Positions 1 to 8,114 of a stretch of 64,000 nt of DNA are shown here, piece by piece. Source of the stretch: Nonomuraea solani (lineage in GTDB: Bacteria > Actinomycetota > Actinomycetes > Streptosporangiales > Streptosporangiaceae). The notes beneath the pieces are model-generated. The model made no database searches, was not told where the DNA came from, and saw only the letters and a list, made by a program, of their open reading frames with translations. Location: NCBI RefSeq assembly GCF_900108335.1, contig NZ_FNVT01000005.1, positions 62,001 through 126,000 of the forward strand, written 5' to 3'. Positions within the stretch are counted from its first letter, which is position 1. Each line of letters opens with the position of its first letter. A program made the position numbers and the translations under genes.

Positions 1-854
1 TGGCCGAGTACGCCTTCCACGTCACCGCCCGGCCCGCGGCGCTGCGCCTGCGCGAGCGCCTGAACAGCCTGGACAGCCTGGACAGGCGGGGCGAAGGCGG
101 GAGGGTGCTGGTCGTCGGCGACGGGTTGACCGGCATTGAGACCGCCACCGAGTTCGCCGAATCCCGGCCCGGCCTGTCGGTGGCGCTCATCGCCCGAGGC
201 GAGCTGGGCGCCCGGCTGTCCGCCGGAGCCCGCAGCCACCTGCGCCAGGCCTGCGACCGGCTGGGCATCACCGTGCTGGAGCACACCAGCGTCGAAGCCG
301 TCCAAGCGACGCGGGTGCTGTGCGCCGACGGCACCGCCCTGGCGTCCGATGCAACCGTGTGGACGGCCGGGTTCGCGGTCAACCCGATCGCCGCCGCCAG
401 CGGGCTGGAGGTCACCGAGAACGGTCAGATCGTCGTCGATGACACCATGCGGTCGGTCTCGCACCCGAACATCTACGCCGCCGGCGATAGCGCCTACGCC
501 ATCGGCGACAACGGCCGGCCGCTGCCGATGTCCTGCGCGTCGGCCGGCTCCACCGGCCGGCAGGCCACGGACGCGATCGTGGCACGTCTGACCGGCCGCA
601 AGATTGTGACGAGCAAGCTGGACTACCCGGGCAACCACATCAGCCTCGGACGGCGGGACGGGATCCTGCAGATGGTCGACGACGAAGCGCAAGCAAAGCC
701 AAAGTACGTGGGCGGCCGGAAGGCCGCGCGGATCAAGTCGGGCATCCTCCAGATCTCGCTGTGGGGCATCTCGCACCCGACCTTTGGCCTGCCCAAACGC
801 AAGCGCCGCCTGGCCACCGCGCCGGATGCGTCCGCCGAGAAGGCGCTCGCGTAA
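1..854 (+). CDS. NAD(P)/FAD-dependent oxidoreductase, NDH-2-like, 5' end outside window
   Basis: The reading frame is open from the first bases and ends at TAA 852-854, so about 283 C-terminal residues are present and the N-terminal FAD-binding part lies outside. A second Rossmann motif (VVGDGLTGIETATEFAE, near position 105) binds the nicotinamide, and NIYAAGDSAYA is the C-terminal FAD-contact motif of the pyridine nucleotide-disulfide/NDH-2 family. The likely role is NAD(P)H oxidation with quinone or another acceptor. The protein resembles the complete oxidoreductase at 56544-57689 along its length (shared SVSHP, LGRRD/LGRQD and family motifs), so the two are probably paralogues. A broken ECF sigma gene follows after 9 bases; reductase plus SigJ-type sigma is a pairing I know from actinomycetes. 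The physiological acceptor is unknown. Confidence 0.8.
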   Translation, partial: AEYAFHVTARPAALRLRERLNSLDSLDRRGEGGRVLVVGDGLTGIETATEFAESRPGLSVALIARGELGARLSAGARSHLRQACDRLGITVLEHTSVEAVQATRVLCADGTALASDATVWTAGFAVNPIAAASGLEVTENGQIVVDDTMRSVSHPNIYAAGDSAYAIGDNGRPLPMSCASAGSTGRQATDAIVARLTGRKIVTSKLDYPGNHISLGRRDGILQMVDDEAQAKPKYVGGRKAARIKSGILQISLWGISHPTFGLPKRKRRLATAPDASAEKALA

Positions 855-863
855 CCGCCTCAC

Positions 864-1096
864 GTGGTCCGCGTGGACAGCACCGCCACTGATCGCTTGG
901 ACACCAATCGGTTCGAGGCCAGCCGGAACCGGCTGGCCTCACTGGCCTACCAGCTGCTGAACTCCGCCGCCGACGCCGAAGACACCGTGCAGGACGCGTT
1001 CTTGCACTGGCAGCCGCCCACCGGCAGCGGATCAAGGCGCCGGAAGCATGGCTGACCAATATCATCACCAACCTGTGCCTCGACCGGCTCCGCTAG
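864..1096 (+). pseudogene. Broken ECF (SigJ-type) RNA polymerase sigma factor
   Basis: From GTG 864 the frame encodes a recognisable sigma region 2 (RFEASRNRLASLAYQLLN, then AEDTVQDAFLHW). At about position 1010 the similarity jumps by one base into another frame (AAHRQRIKAPEAWLTNIITN, then LCLDRLR), which meets TAG at 1094-1096. The family continues for about 200 more residues with region 4 and a SnoaL-like tail; neither is seen here. A frameshift, a stop and a missing C-terminus make this a pseudogene. Its place just behind a flavoprotein oxidoreductase is typical of SigJ-like genes. The exact 3' limit of the remnant is uncertain. Confidence 0.75.
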
Positions 1097-1492
1097 CGCT
1101 ACTACGAGGGGCCAACACTGTATGACGGCCCAGCTCGACCAGGGGGTGCGGCAGACCGTCGTGCAACGGTGGGAGCCGTTCGACCCCGCCACCGGCCTGC
1201 CGATCCGGCGGTAGCGATCCGGCAGTACACGGCGCCGACAGGGCCAAGCGGCACCGGCCTCCCGGAGTGGGCCCTCGTTCTCCCCGGTACAAGCCCAGCT
1301 GGATATTGTCGAAAACAATCTTCCGCTGGGCAAGTGCATCCTGCTGACTGCGGAAACCTCCTGTGCAGGCGACGTATGGCACCCTGATGCGCCGCTGTGG
1401 CCCGCTTCAAGCCTCGCCCGTCGCCCCGCCGGCCTACCGTCAGCTCCCGCGCCGAAGCCGGGCTCTCCGTCCACCAGGGAGGAACATCCGCC
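1097..1492. other. Non-coding or decayed stretch
   Basis: I see no convincing gene here. A 30-codon ORF (ATG 1122 to TAG 1212, containing RWEPFDPATGLPIRR) is the only frame with protein-like composition and I do not recognise it. Codon use is irregular compared with flanking genes, which fits the decay seen in the sigma remnant just upstream. Confidence 0.4.
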
Positions 1493-1660
1493 ATGGACGA
1501 GCTGATGACCATGCTAGGCGACCTCGACCGTCTGGCCGCCCGCGTCGCAGACGGGCCGATGCCCTCACTCGCCACGATCACGGACCTGCTCCGCCAGGTC
1601 GGCCAGGCCGCGACCGCTGGCCGACTGACCCACGAGCAGGCCGCCGGCAGCGCGGCGCGC
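1493..1660 (+). pseudogene. Possible 5' fragment of a truncated gene
   Basis: A strong ribosome binding site (GGGAGG, 1477-1482) stands 10 bases before ATG 1493. The first 55 or so codons read like a real protein (begins MDELMTMLGDLDRLAARVAD, then helical, Leu- and Ala-rich). The frame then stays open until 2737, but from about 1660 onward it is only the antisense of the STAS gene and the permease. I infer that a rearrangement joined the start of a lost gene to the 3' end of the minus-strand STAS gene. No family was recognised, and the right limit is approximate. Confidence 0.3.
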
Positions 1661-1990
1661 GGCCTCAAGCGTGTCGTAGAGCGGCAGGTGATCATGCAGG
1701 CCGGCGATGGTCAGCAGGCGCTCGATGAGCGGAGTGGGCCGCGCGAACGCCACCACCGCCTGCGCCTCGGCCAGGCTCTGGTAGAGCGCCAGCAGGGCCG
1801 CCACTCCGGAGGAGTCCAGAAACCTCACCCCCGACATATCGATCACCGTCGCCGCCGGCCCGGCCGGCAAGGACGCCTGCACCCGCGTGCTCAGCCCGCG
1901 CGCCGCAGGCCAGACCAGCTCGCCCTCCAGGCGCACCACCAGCACCGTCTCCTCACACTCCGTATGCACGGCCAGCTCATCCGCACGCAT
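1565..1990 (-). CDS. STAS-domain anti-sigma factor antagonist-like protein
   Basis: A 141-residue protein with one STAS domain, as in SpoIIAA/RsbV antagonists that bind RsbW-type kinases and release a sigma factor. The strand-helix element DMSGVRFLDSSGVAALLALY contains the Ser normally phosphorylated. ATG 1990 is preferred because a purine-rich stretch precedes it; an upstream TTG (2017) would add nine residues. About 27 C-terminal residues (from GGLLVGQ) lie beyond the usual STAS end and overlap a possible truncated plus-strand gene, so the tail may be a junction product. It is the last gene of a CBS-permease-STAS set and is separate from the sigma-factor region at 9-13 kb; its partner kinase is not obvious. 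Confidence 0.75.
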   Translation of the reverse strand: MRADELAVHTECEETVLVVRLEGELVWPAARGLSTRVQASLPAGPAATVIDMSGVRFLDSSGVAALLALYQSLAEAQAVVAFARPTPLIERLLTIAGLHDHLPLYDTLEAARRAAGGLLVGQSASGRGLADLAEQVRDRGE

Positions 1991-2023
1991 CGGCTGCCTT
2001 TCGCTCCGGTGGGTCAAGTCAGA

Positions 2024-3316
2024 TCAGGCCAGGTAGCGCAGCCACAGGTACGGCGTCACCAGCGCCACAGTGACGACGGTGACGATCAGGCCGTACCTGG
2101 TGAACTGCCAGAAGCTGATCGGGTGCCCGTTGCGGGCGGCGATGCCGATCACGACGACGTTGGCGGCGGCACCGACGGCAGTGGCGTTGCCGCCCAGATC
2201 GGCGCCGAAGGCCAGCGCCCACCACAGCACCTGCCCGGCGCCATTGCCGCCGCCTGCCTGCACCAGGTCGGCGACGATGGGACTCATCGTGGCCACATAG
2301 GGGATGTTGTCCACGATCGCCGACATCCCGGCCGAGGCCCACAGCAGCCCCATCGTGGTCAGCGCGAGCTGCCCCGAGGTGGCCTCCACCGCCAACTGAG
2401 AGATACGGCCGATCACGCCGGTCTGCACCAGCGCGCCGACCATGACGAACAAACCCATGAAGAACACCAGGGTGGGCCACTCGACCTCGGCGATGGCCTG
2501 CTCGGTGGTCACCTTGGTGGCCGCCACCAACACCCCCGCCCCGAGGACGGCCACCACCGACGGCTCATAATGCAGCACCGGATGAGCCACGAACGCCGCC
2601 ATCACCAGCGCCAGCACCGCCAAGCTCTGCCACAGCAACCTACGGTCGGCGATCGCCTCACGTTCGTTGAGGTGCATGATCTCCGCCGCGCGTTCGGGGT
2701 CGTAGGTGAACGCCTTGCCGAACATGAGCTTGCATAGCCCGATGAACACCACCATCAACACGATGACCATCGGCGCCATGTGCACGAGGAAGTCGTTGAA
2801 GGACAGGTCGCCCCGGCTGGCGATGATGATGTTGGGCGGGTCGCCGACCAGGGTGGCGGCGCCGCCGATGTTGGACGCCATCGCCTCGGCGATCAGGAAC
2901 GGCACCACCGGCAATGCCAGCCGCTCACACACCAGGAAAGTGACCGGCGCGATCAGCAGCACCGTGGTGACGTTGTCCAGCAGCGCCGAGGCCGACGCGG
3001 TGATCACCACCAGCAGCACCATCAGCCGGTACGGCCGGCCACGGGCGCGTTTGGCCGCCCAGATCGCCAGGTATTCGAACACGCCGGTCTGTTTCAGCAC
3101 GCCGACGATCACCATCATGCCCAGCAGCAGGAAGATGACGTTCCAGTCGACGCCGCTGGTCTCGGAGAAGAACGCCCCGCCGGCGTCGGTGGCGTGGATG
3201 GCCAGCATGATCCCGGCCCCGCCGAGCGCGGCCGCCACCCGGTGGATCTTCTCCGAGGCGATCAGCGCGTACGCTCCCAGGAACACCGCGACCGACAGCC
3301 AGGCCAGCACCGTCAT
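2024..3316 (-). CDS. ArsB/NhaD (SLC13-like) ion permease
   Basis: A 430-residue integral membrane protein with about eleven hydrophobic segments. NIGGAATLVGDPPNIII is the signature of the ArsB/NhaD/CitMHS ion-transporter superfamily, and a second related element (LGGNATAVGAAANVVVIG) lies near the C-terminus, as expected from its internal repeat. The substrate cannot be told from sequence: arsenite, Na+/H+ exchange, or dicarboxylate or sulfate uptake are all possible. The start ATG overlaps the stop of the upstream CBS gene (ATGA, 3313-3316), indicating translational coupling; the CBS protein may therefore gate or sense for the transporter. The STAS gene begins about 33 bases further on. Confidence 0.85.
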   Translation of the reverse strand: MTVLAWLSVAVFLGAYALIASEKIHRVAAALGGAGIMLAIHATDAGGAFFSETSGVDWNVIFLLLGMMVIVGVLKQTGVFEYLAIWAAKRARGRPYRLMVLLVVITASASALLDNVTTVLLIAPVTFLVCERLALPVVPFLIAEAMASNIGGAATLVGDPPNIIIASRGDLSFNDFLVHMAPMVIVLMVVFIGLCKLMFGKAFTYDPERAAEIMHLNEREAIADRRLLWQSLAVLALVMAAFVAHPVLHYEPSVVAVLGAGVLVAATKVTTEQAIAEVEWPTLVFFMGLFVMVGALVQTGVIGRISQLAVEATSGQLALTTMGLLWASAGMSAIVDNIPYVATMSPIVADLVQAGGGNGAGQVLWWALAFGADLGGNATAVGAAANVVVIGIAARNGHPISFWQFTRYGLIVTVVTVALVTPYLWLRYLA

Positions 3317-3780
3317 GCCGCCAGCACCCGGTCCAGCAGCGCCTGCAGGGTGACCGCGCCCAGCAGCCGCCCCTGCTCCACCACCGCGACCAGCGGGCTG
3401 TGCGTGCGCGCCATCAACGCGGCCAGCTCCAGCACGGTCGCGTCCGGATCGGTGACCGGCAGCTCACGCCGCCCGGATGAGCGCCCGGATGACCCGTCGG
3501 GCGGCAGCGCCTGGCGCACCGTCCGATCGGCCAGCGAGGACAGGAACGCGTCCGCGTGCGCCTCATCCACCACCCGGGCCAGCGCCGGATCGTCCAGGCA
3601 GTAACCGGGCACGGCCAGGCGCAGCACCTGGGTGCCGGGCAAGATGCTGACCGGCAGCCCGCGCTCGTCGACGACGATCAGGCCGGGCAGGTCCTGGCCG
3701 GCCAGCAACCGGGCAGCCTCGACCACCGCAGTGTCGGCGGTCACGGTCGGGAAGGCGGCGAGCAGGTCACGAGCGCGCAC
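3313..3780 (-). CDS. CBS-domain protein, cotranscribed with ion permease
   Basis: A 155-residue soluble protein with two CBS motifs: residues about 1-65 (VRARDLLAAFPTVTADTAVV, then LPGLIVVDERGLPVSILPGT) and about 95-150 (ATVLELAALMARTHSPLVAV, then GRLLGAVTLQALLDRVLA). CBS pairs bind adenine nucleotides and often regulate attached or partner transporters. The GTG at 3780 is chosen because AAAAGGGG stands seven bases upstream and the CBS fold begins right there; a longer frame to 3936 adds a cysteine-rich N-terminus with no domain. The stop overlaps the permease start. Its role as a regulatory subunit of the permease is inferred from coupling. Confidence 0.75.
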   Translation of the reverse strand: MRARDLLAAFPTVTADTAVVEAARLLAGQDLPGLIVVDERGLPVSILPGTQVLRLAVPGYCLDDPALARVVDEAHADAFLSSLADRTVRQALPPDGSSGRSSGRRELPVTDPDATVLELAALMARTHSPLVAVVEQGRLLGAVTLQALLDRVLAA

Positions 3781-3956
3781 GGCGAGCCCCTTTTCACGGT
3801 CGGCGATAAGACTGCCGACCAGACTTCCCGGCTCACCAGTAGAGAACCTATCAACACCCGTCAAGATCAGGCACAGCGGACACGTGTGCAGGGGCCACGT
3901 GTGCAGGCGCAGGTCCGGCTGCGGCGCCGCCCGCACGCATCTTGCTCGGTCTCTGC

Positions 3957-4118
3957 ATGATCGGGCGATTCGTCTACCTGCTGTTCGGCACCGGCCAGCG
4001 CCGGGCCGACCCCGAGCGGCTGCGCCAGGTCAAGAAGGGACTGACTGACAGGTGCGCTTGGCAAAGGGCCGCACCAGCCGCACCGTGGTCCTGGGCCGTG
4101 GCCGGTCACCGCGGTTGA
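3957..4118 (+). CDS. Small hypothetical ORF
   Basis: A 53-codon ORF beginning MIGRFVYLLFGTGQ, followed by a charged, Arg- and Lys-rich stretch (to about residue 31), then a tail of low protein character. No clear ribosome binding site is visible. The first half could be the start of a decayed gene; it matches no family I recognise. It lies in the gap between the CBS operon and the hydrolase. Confidence 0.25.
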   Translation: MIGRFVYLLFGTGQRRADPERLRQVKKGLTDRCAWQRAAPAAPWSWAVAGHRG

Positions 4119-4495
4119 TCAACACCATCGGTGGCGGGATCGGCCGCCTGCACGACGTCAGAGGTCCGACCCCGATCCCCCGACTTCGGCCGCGAACTCG
4201 GCACGCGGCGCCCCGCACGACGCCCGCCCCACCTTCGCCTTCCAGCGGTCGCGGGCCCACCGGCCACAGCCGCGCCGAGCTGGAGCGCTCCTCGGCCACG
4301 CAGGCGACCGGTGCCTGCGCCCGGTACAACCAACCCGTCCGGCGACGTCGCCGCCGGTTGCATGAACACGTGTGACGTGGACTCGCTGATCTTGGTTGCT
4401 CGACGGGTGAAGCCGCTGCTGTTACGGTGAGACTGGTGCGCCGGGAAGCCTGGTCGGCAAGAGGTCTGAGACGACGATCGACCCCGGAGGCGCAC
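4119..4495. other. Intergenic region upstream of hydrolase
   Basis: No gene is supported here. Frames are open on both strands only because of high GC. The last bases hold the GGAGG ribosome binding site (about 4486-4490) of the alpha/beta hydrolase. I could not identify a well-spaced promoter with confidence. Confidence 0.4.
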
Positions 4496-5509
4496 ATGAC
4501 CGGTTCCCCGCGACAGCACCGTGCAGACGGGACCGCACAGGCTCCCGCGACGAAGCCGGTCAAACCTGCACGTTGGTGCGCCTTTGCAGGAGAGCAGGAC
4601 CTGGTCCTGGCCCGTGTGAAGCGGGGAACGGTGGAGTACCGGATGCACGGCCCCGACCACAGTGACGGCCGCAGTGATGGCCCCGGTGATGGCCGCGGCA
4701 CGGTGCTGGTGTTTCACGGCGGTCACATGCGGGCGCAGCTGGCCTTGGGCGAGGACGTCTTCACCGAGGCGGGCTTCAGGGTGCTCGTGCCTTCGCGTCC
4801 CGGCTACGGGCGTACCCCGTTGACCGCGGATTTTACGGTGGCGGGCTTCGCCGATGCCATGGCGCGCCTGTGCCGGGACATGGGCATCGGCCAGGTCGCG
4901 GCGGTGGTCGGCATCTCCGCCGGCGGACGGACCGCGCTGACCATGGCAGCCCGCCACCCGGACCTGGTGCAGCGCGTGATTCTGCAGAGCGCGGTCGGTT
5001 TCCTGCCCTGGCCCGACCGGCTGACCCGCCTCGGCGGACGGCTGATCTTCCACCCCAGGATCGAGGCGGTCACCTGGGCGCTCGTCCGCACGATGATCCG
5101 CCTCGCGCCGGGGCCGGGCTTGAGGCTGCTCACGCGCGAGCTGTCCCTGCTGCCCGCCGGCCAGGTCCTGGCCCGGCTGCACCCCGCCGACCGCGCCCTG
5201 CTGAGCGACCTGTACGCCTCGATGCGCTCAGGCCACGGCTTCGTCGCCGACATGCTCCCGGTGGCCGACTGCACCGTTGATGTCGGCCAGCCCGCTCTGC
5301 TCATCGCCAGCCGCAACGATCGCTCGGTGCCCTTCGCGCACGCCCAATCCCTGGTCGCGGCACTCCCGCGAGCAAAGCTGGTGGAAAGCCACGCCGACAG
5401 CCACATGATCTGGTTCGACCCCGATTATCGCGCCATCGCCGCCACGATCCGCGCGTTCCTCCTTGCCGATCACACCACCACCTGCGCAAACGTGAACGCG
5501 TTGATATGA
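4496..5509 (+). CDS. Alpha/beta hydrolase
   Basis: A 337-residue alpha/beta-hydrolase-fold protein. Visible are the oxyanion segment LVFHGGHMRAQL (HGG), the nucleophile elbow GISAGGRTAL (GxSxGG), an acid in IASRNDRSVPF and the catalytic His in ADSHMIWFDP, so the Ser-Asp-His triad is complete. A cap region lies between the nucleophile and the acid. ATG 4496 is preferred since CGGAGG is just upstream; an earlier frame to 4427 has no such site. A polar N-terminal stretch of about 50 residues precedes the fold and there is no signal peptide. The substrate is unknown. The gene stands alone between decayed regions. Confidence 0.85.
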   Translation: MTGSPRQHRADGTAQAPATKPVKPARWCAFAGEQDLVLARVKRGTVEYRMHGPDHSDGRSDGPGDGRGTVLVFHGGHMRAQLALGEDVFTEAGFRVLVPSRPGYGRTPLTADFTVAGFADAMARLCRDMGIGQVAAVVGISAGGRTALTMAARHPDLVQRVILQSAVGFLPWPDRLTRLGGRLIFHPRIEAVTWALVRTMIRLAPGPGLRLLTRELSLLPAGQVLARLHPADRALLSDLYASMRSGHGFVADMLPVADCTVDVGQPALLIASRNDRSVPFAHAQSLVAALPRAKLVESHADSHMIWFDPDYRAIAATIRAFLLADHTTTCANVNALI

Positions 5510-5771
5510 GCGAATCGAAGGATTACGGAGTGGCCGTCTCTTGTCACATGGATCTCACCCGTACCAATCCGAGGGCTTGATCACCCGCACACCATCTCCC
5601 TGGACGTGAACGGCCAGGAGAGGAGGAGCAGGAGGCAGGAGGCCGATTCCTGATTCCGCAACTCAACCTCGCTCCGCACCACCAGAGCCACCCTGTACTG
5701 AACCGCCGCAACAGACCGACCGCCCAACACCCCTCGCAGAGACGCCGACCCTCCAGCACCAACGATGTGAC
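5510..5771. other. Intergenic, lower-GC region
   Basis: No gene is supported. The composition is less GC-rich than the surroundings and includes a purine-rich run around 5618-5645. It fits the acquired, decaying character of the 5.5-6.9 kb segment. Confidence 0.35.
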
Positions 5772-6287
5772 GTGCCATTTCCGGGCGATTCATCGTGTCC
5801 ACACATCCAAGCCGGTCGCCTATGCACGCCGAGCTGTACGTACTCCAGGATCGGCAGCCGCGTAGAGATCACAGGCACTTTGCACAGTCATGCTCCGACA
5901 CGTGCCTACAAAGACGAGTTGATGGGGCGAAAGGGATTGATCGTCGCTGTGCTGCGCGTGGGGAGCGTGGCCTTGGTGGAGTTGGACGACCATGTCTTGA
6001 ACTGTCCCGCTGAAGTACGACGCTGGACCTTCTGCTGGAACGATCTCCAACCGGTGGAGGTAGTGGCCACCGCTCGTCGAGCTACCCCCACCTATGCGGC
6101 AGGCTTCACCTGGATCGGCCGTCGAGCCATACAGCATGCCGTGCCGTCCCTGGACGGGATCGGCCTGTGTGGTCAGCTCGCCGATCCTCTTCCATCATGC
6201 GGTTGGTCATTGACCTTCTCACCGACCATGCACAACGCCTGTCCCACCTGCGCCTACATGACCAGAACCATCAGGCCGAATCGCTGA
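5772..6287 (+). CDS. Conserved-looking hypothetical protein, KOW-like plus Cys-rich segment
   Basis: The frame runs from GTG 5772 (171 codons) but the true start may be internal; the first 25 residues look non-coding. Two parts have protein character: an SH3/KOW-like beta segment at about residues 28-75 (GSRVEIT, then KDELMGRKGLIVAVLRVG and VALVELDD, ending WNDLQPVEV), and a C-terminal segment with four Cys and a Trp (GLCGQLADPLPSCGWSLTF, then ACPTCAYM) that could bind zinc. I do not know its function. Codon use is less GC-saturated than in chromosomal neighbours, suggesting transfer or decay. It lies just upstream of the recombinase remnant. Confidence 0.45.
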   Translation: MPFPGDSSCPHIQAGRLCTPSCTYSRIGSRVEITGTLHSHAPTRAYKDELMGRKGLIVAVLRVGSVALVELDDHVLNCPAEVRRWTFCWNDLQPVEVVATARRATPTYAAGFTWIGRRAIQHAVPSLDGIGLCGQLADPLPSCGWSLTFSPTMHNACPTCAYMTRTIRPNR

Positions 6288-6300
6288 TCTTCAACCCGCG

Positions 6301-6328
6301 ACGATTTCGGCCGTACGATTTCGGCCGT
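6301..6328. repeat. 14-bp tandem duplication
   Basis: The sequence ACGATTTCGGCCGT occurs twice in direct succession (6301-6314 and 6315-6328). It lies just upstream of the recombinase remnant. It may be a slippage product or part of a recombinase arm site; nothing else supports a function. Confidence 0.6.
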
Positions 6329-6340
6329 ATCCGCTGAGAC

Positions 6341-6826
6341 GTGTTGCTGGTTCAAGCCGGGTCGTCGGGTCTGACGTCCGATGATTGCCGCTGGCTTCGG
6401 GAGGGCTCAGCACGCGGCCATCAACGGGCCCGGAAGGTTCCGATCATCGTCGAGGGACGCGAGCTCGTCCTCGAACGGATCAACGCCGTCGACCGCGACC
6501 CTGACGCCCGGCTGTTCACCGGCCCCCGGGGCGGCCGGATCAGCACCGCCGTGCTGCGGGATGCGACGCACTGGGACGAGGTCGTGGCCTCGCTCGGTTA
6601 CGAGCACCTGCGGCGTCATGATCTTCGTCACACCGGGCTGACATGGATGGCCGACGCCGGTGTCCCGATCCACGTCCTCCGGAAGATCGCGGGGCATGGA
6701 TCCCTCAGCACCACCCAGCGCTATCTGCATCCGGACGGGGCGTCCGTCACGGCGGCCGGACAAGCCCTGAGCGAGCACCTGTCGACGGGCTGGTCCCAAA
6801 GTGGTCCCAGACTGAGGGCCGTGTAG
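6341..6826 (+). pseudogene. Tyrosine recombinase (integrase), C-terminal remnant
   Basis: From about codon 30 the frame matches the catalytic half of phage/AICE-type tyrosine recombinases: VPIIVEGRELVLERINA, LFTGPRGGRISTAVLRDAT, then LRRHDLRHTGLTWM (R of the HxLR box), HVLRKIAGHGS (GH) and the nucleophile region TTQRYLHPD with Tyr. The N-terminal arm- and core-binding domains and the first catalytic Arg box are missing; intact family members are about 350-450 residues, this is about 130 conserved ones. It is therefore a truncated gene. It ends 72 bases from tRNA-Pro, where such integrases normally sit beside their attachment site. Confidence 0.85.
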
Positions 6827-6844
6827 CCACTTGGCAAGATCACA

Positions 6845-6893
6845 AAAAAGGCCAGCCGACCTGGGCTTTCACCCAGTCTGGCTGGCCTTTTTC
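6845..6893. terminator. Bidirectional intrinsic terminator
   Basis: A-run, then GGCCAGCC, an inner CTGGG/CCCAG pair, GGCTGGCC and a T-run. The perfect outer stem is flanked by A and T runs, so it works in both directions. It lies between the recombinase remnant (plus strand) and tRNA-Pro (minus strand) and serves the 3' ends of both. Confidence 0.85.
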
Positions 6894-6898
6894 GACCG

Positions 6899-6972
<74 letters not shown>

Positions 6973-7068
6973 GTCGTGTCGGCCGCCCCCTGCGGGGCGG
7001 GACGTCATAACCTTAGCGCACATCGGAGGTGCACGCGTACACGGTAAAGCGGGAGCGGAGGCGGCCAC

Positions 7069-7494
7069 GTGGGGCGTAAGCCGACCATCGATCGCAACGA
7101 GTTGATCAGGCTCGTAGGCGAGGGCAGGAGTGTGCAGGAGCTGGCCGTTCACTTCGGGGTCAGTGAGTCCGGGGTGCTGCAGGCGAAGCGGGCCGCCGGG
7201 CTGGCGAAGGCGATGCTGGATCACAGCGCCGCGCTCCCCTGGAAGCTGGCTCGCGTGCACACCCAGTCCGGGCCGGCCACCAATCTGCGGAACCTGTCGG
7301 CGGCCGCGCAGGGGAAGCCGCCGGCGGCCGAGCGGTTGAACACCGCCCTGCGGTGGGCGCAGCGGCTTGTCGATGGCGGGCTCGACGTGCGGTACGACGC
7401 CGCCCACGGGTTCAGCGAGATCCCGGCCGCCCCAGCGGGCTCACACGTCGCATCTGTGCTGGCCGCGGCCAGGAAAGGGCTAGAAGCACACTAA
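7069..7494 (+). CDS. Helix-turn-helix hypothetical protein
   Basis: A 141-residue protein whose first 45 residues hold a homeodomain-like helix-turn-helix (IDRNELIRLVGEGRSVQELA, then HFGVSESGVLQAKRAAG), as found in resolvases and small regulators. The rest is helical and basic with no recognised domain. It starts at GTG 7069 with GGAGCGGAGG upstream. It follows tRNA-Pro on the opposite strand. DNA binding is likely; target and role are unknown. Confidence 0.6.
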   Translation: MGRKPTIDRNELIRLVGEGRSVQELAVHFGVSESGVLQAKRAAGLAKAMLDHSAALPWKLARVHTQSGPATNLRNLSAAAQGKPPAAERLNTALRWAQRLVDGGLDVRYDAAHGFSEIPAAPAGSHVASVLAAARKGLEAH

Positions 7495-7501
7495 GACGCG
7501 A

Positions 7502-7527
7502 GTTTCGACATACCTGTTCGAGGGCAG
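7502..7527 (+). promoter_or_regulatory. Possible SigB/SigF-type promoter
   Basis: GTTTC (7502-7506), a 15-base spacer and GGGCAG (7522-7527) resemble the GTTT-N14-16-GGGTA consensus of actinobacterial SigB/SigF stress sigma factors. It stands 37 bases before the first of three small genes and about 2 kb from a sigma gene of that class. The -10 match is imperfect, so this is tentative. Confidence 0.3.
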
Positions 7528-7563
7528 TCGCTGGTCTCAACACAGAGACCGGAGGCGAACATC

Positions 7564-8109
7564 ATGACCACCTGGATATGGGTGGCCGTCGTCGTGGTCG
7601 CGGTGGTGGCGCTCGCCGCAGTGTATGTCGTGCTGCAGCAGCAGAAGCGCCGCTCGCATCTCCGCGAACGCTTCGGCCCGGAGTACGAACGCATAGTCGC
7701 CGAGCACGACAACCGCCGTGAGGCGGAGCAGGAGCTGCTCAACCGTGAGCAGCGGCATTCAGAACTCGACATCCGGCCGCTGACGGAGGAGTCGCGAGAC
7801 ACCTACGCCAATCGGTGGACCGAGGTGCAGGAACGCTTCGTGGACGCACCGGGGTTCGCGGTGACCGAGGCCGATCAGCTGGTCACGTCGGTCATGGCGG
7901 AGCGGGGCTATCCGACGGAGGACTACGAGCAGCGGCTGTCCGACCTTTCGGTGGGGCACGCGGCGACGCTCGATCACTACAGGACGGCTCACGAGATCAG
8001 TGGGCGGGCGGCCAGGAAGGAGGCCTCCACCGAGGACCTCCGCCAGGCCATGGTCCACTACCGCGCGCTGTTCGAGGAGCTGCTACAAGAAACCACCCGA
8101 GGACGGTGA
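7564..8109 (+). CDS. Membrane-anchored protein of unknown function with RW-x-FVDxPG domain
   Basis: A 181-residue protein. Residues about 4-26 form a hydrophobic N-terminal anchor (WIWVAVVVVAVVALAAVYVV), followed by a basic and then highly charged coiled-coil-like stretch (residues 30-70). Residues about 77-180 form a domain with RWTEVQERFVDAPG, then AVTEADQLVTSVM, ending MVHYRALFEELLQ. The same pattern occurs in the C-terminal third of the next gene, so the two are distant paralogues. GGAGG precedes ATG 7564. The next gene starts five bases after the stop, so they form an operon. The function is unknown; the domain should face the cytoplasm or the cell exterior depending on topology. Confidence 0.75.
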   Translation: MTTWIWVAVVVVAVVALAAVYVVLQQQKRRSHLRERFGPEYERIVAEHDNRREAEQELLNREQRHSELDIRPLTEESRDTYANRWTEVQERFVDAPGFAVTEADQLVTSVMAERGYPTEDYEQRLSDLSVGHAATLDHYRTAHEISGRAARKEASTEDLRQAMVHYRALFEELLQETTRGR

Positions 8110-8114
8110 ACGAT

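Noticed and set aside
4130..4430. Plus-strand frames before the hydrolase
   Set aside because: Products are Arg/Pro-rich with no start signal or domain; treated as intergenic.
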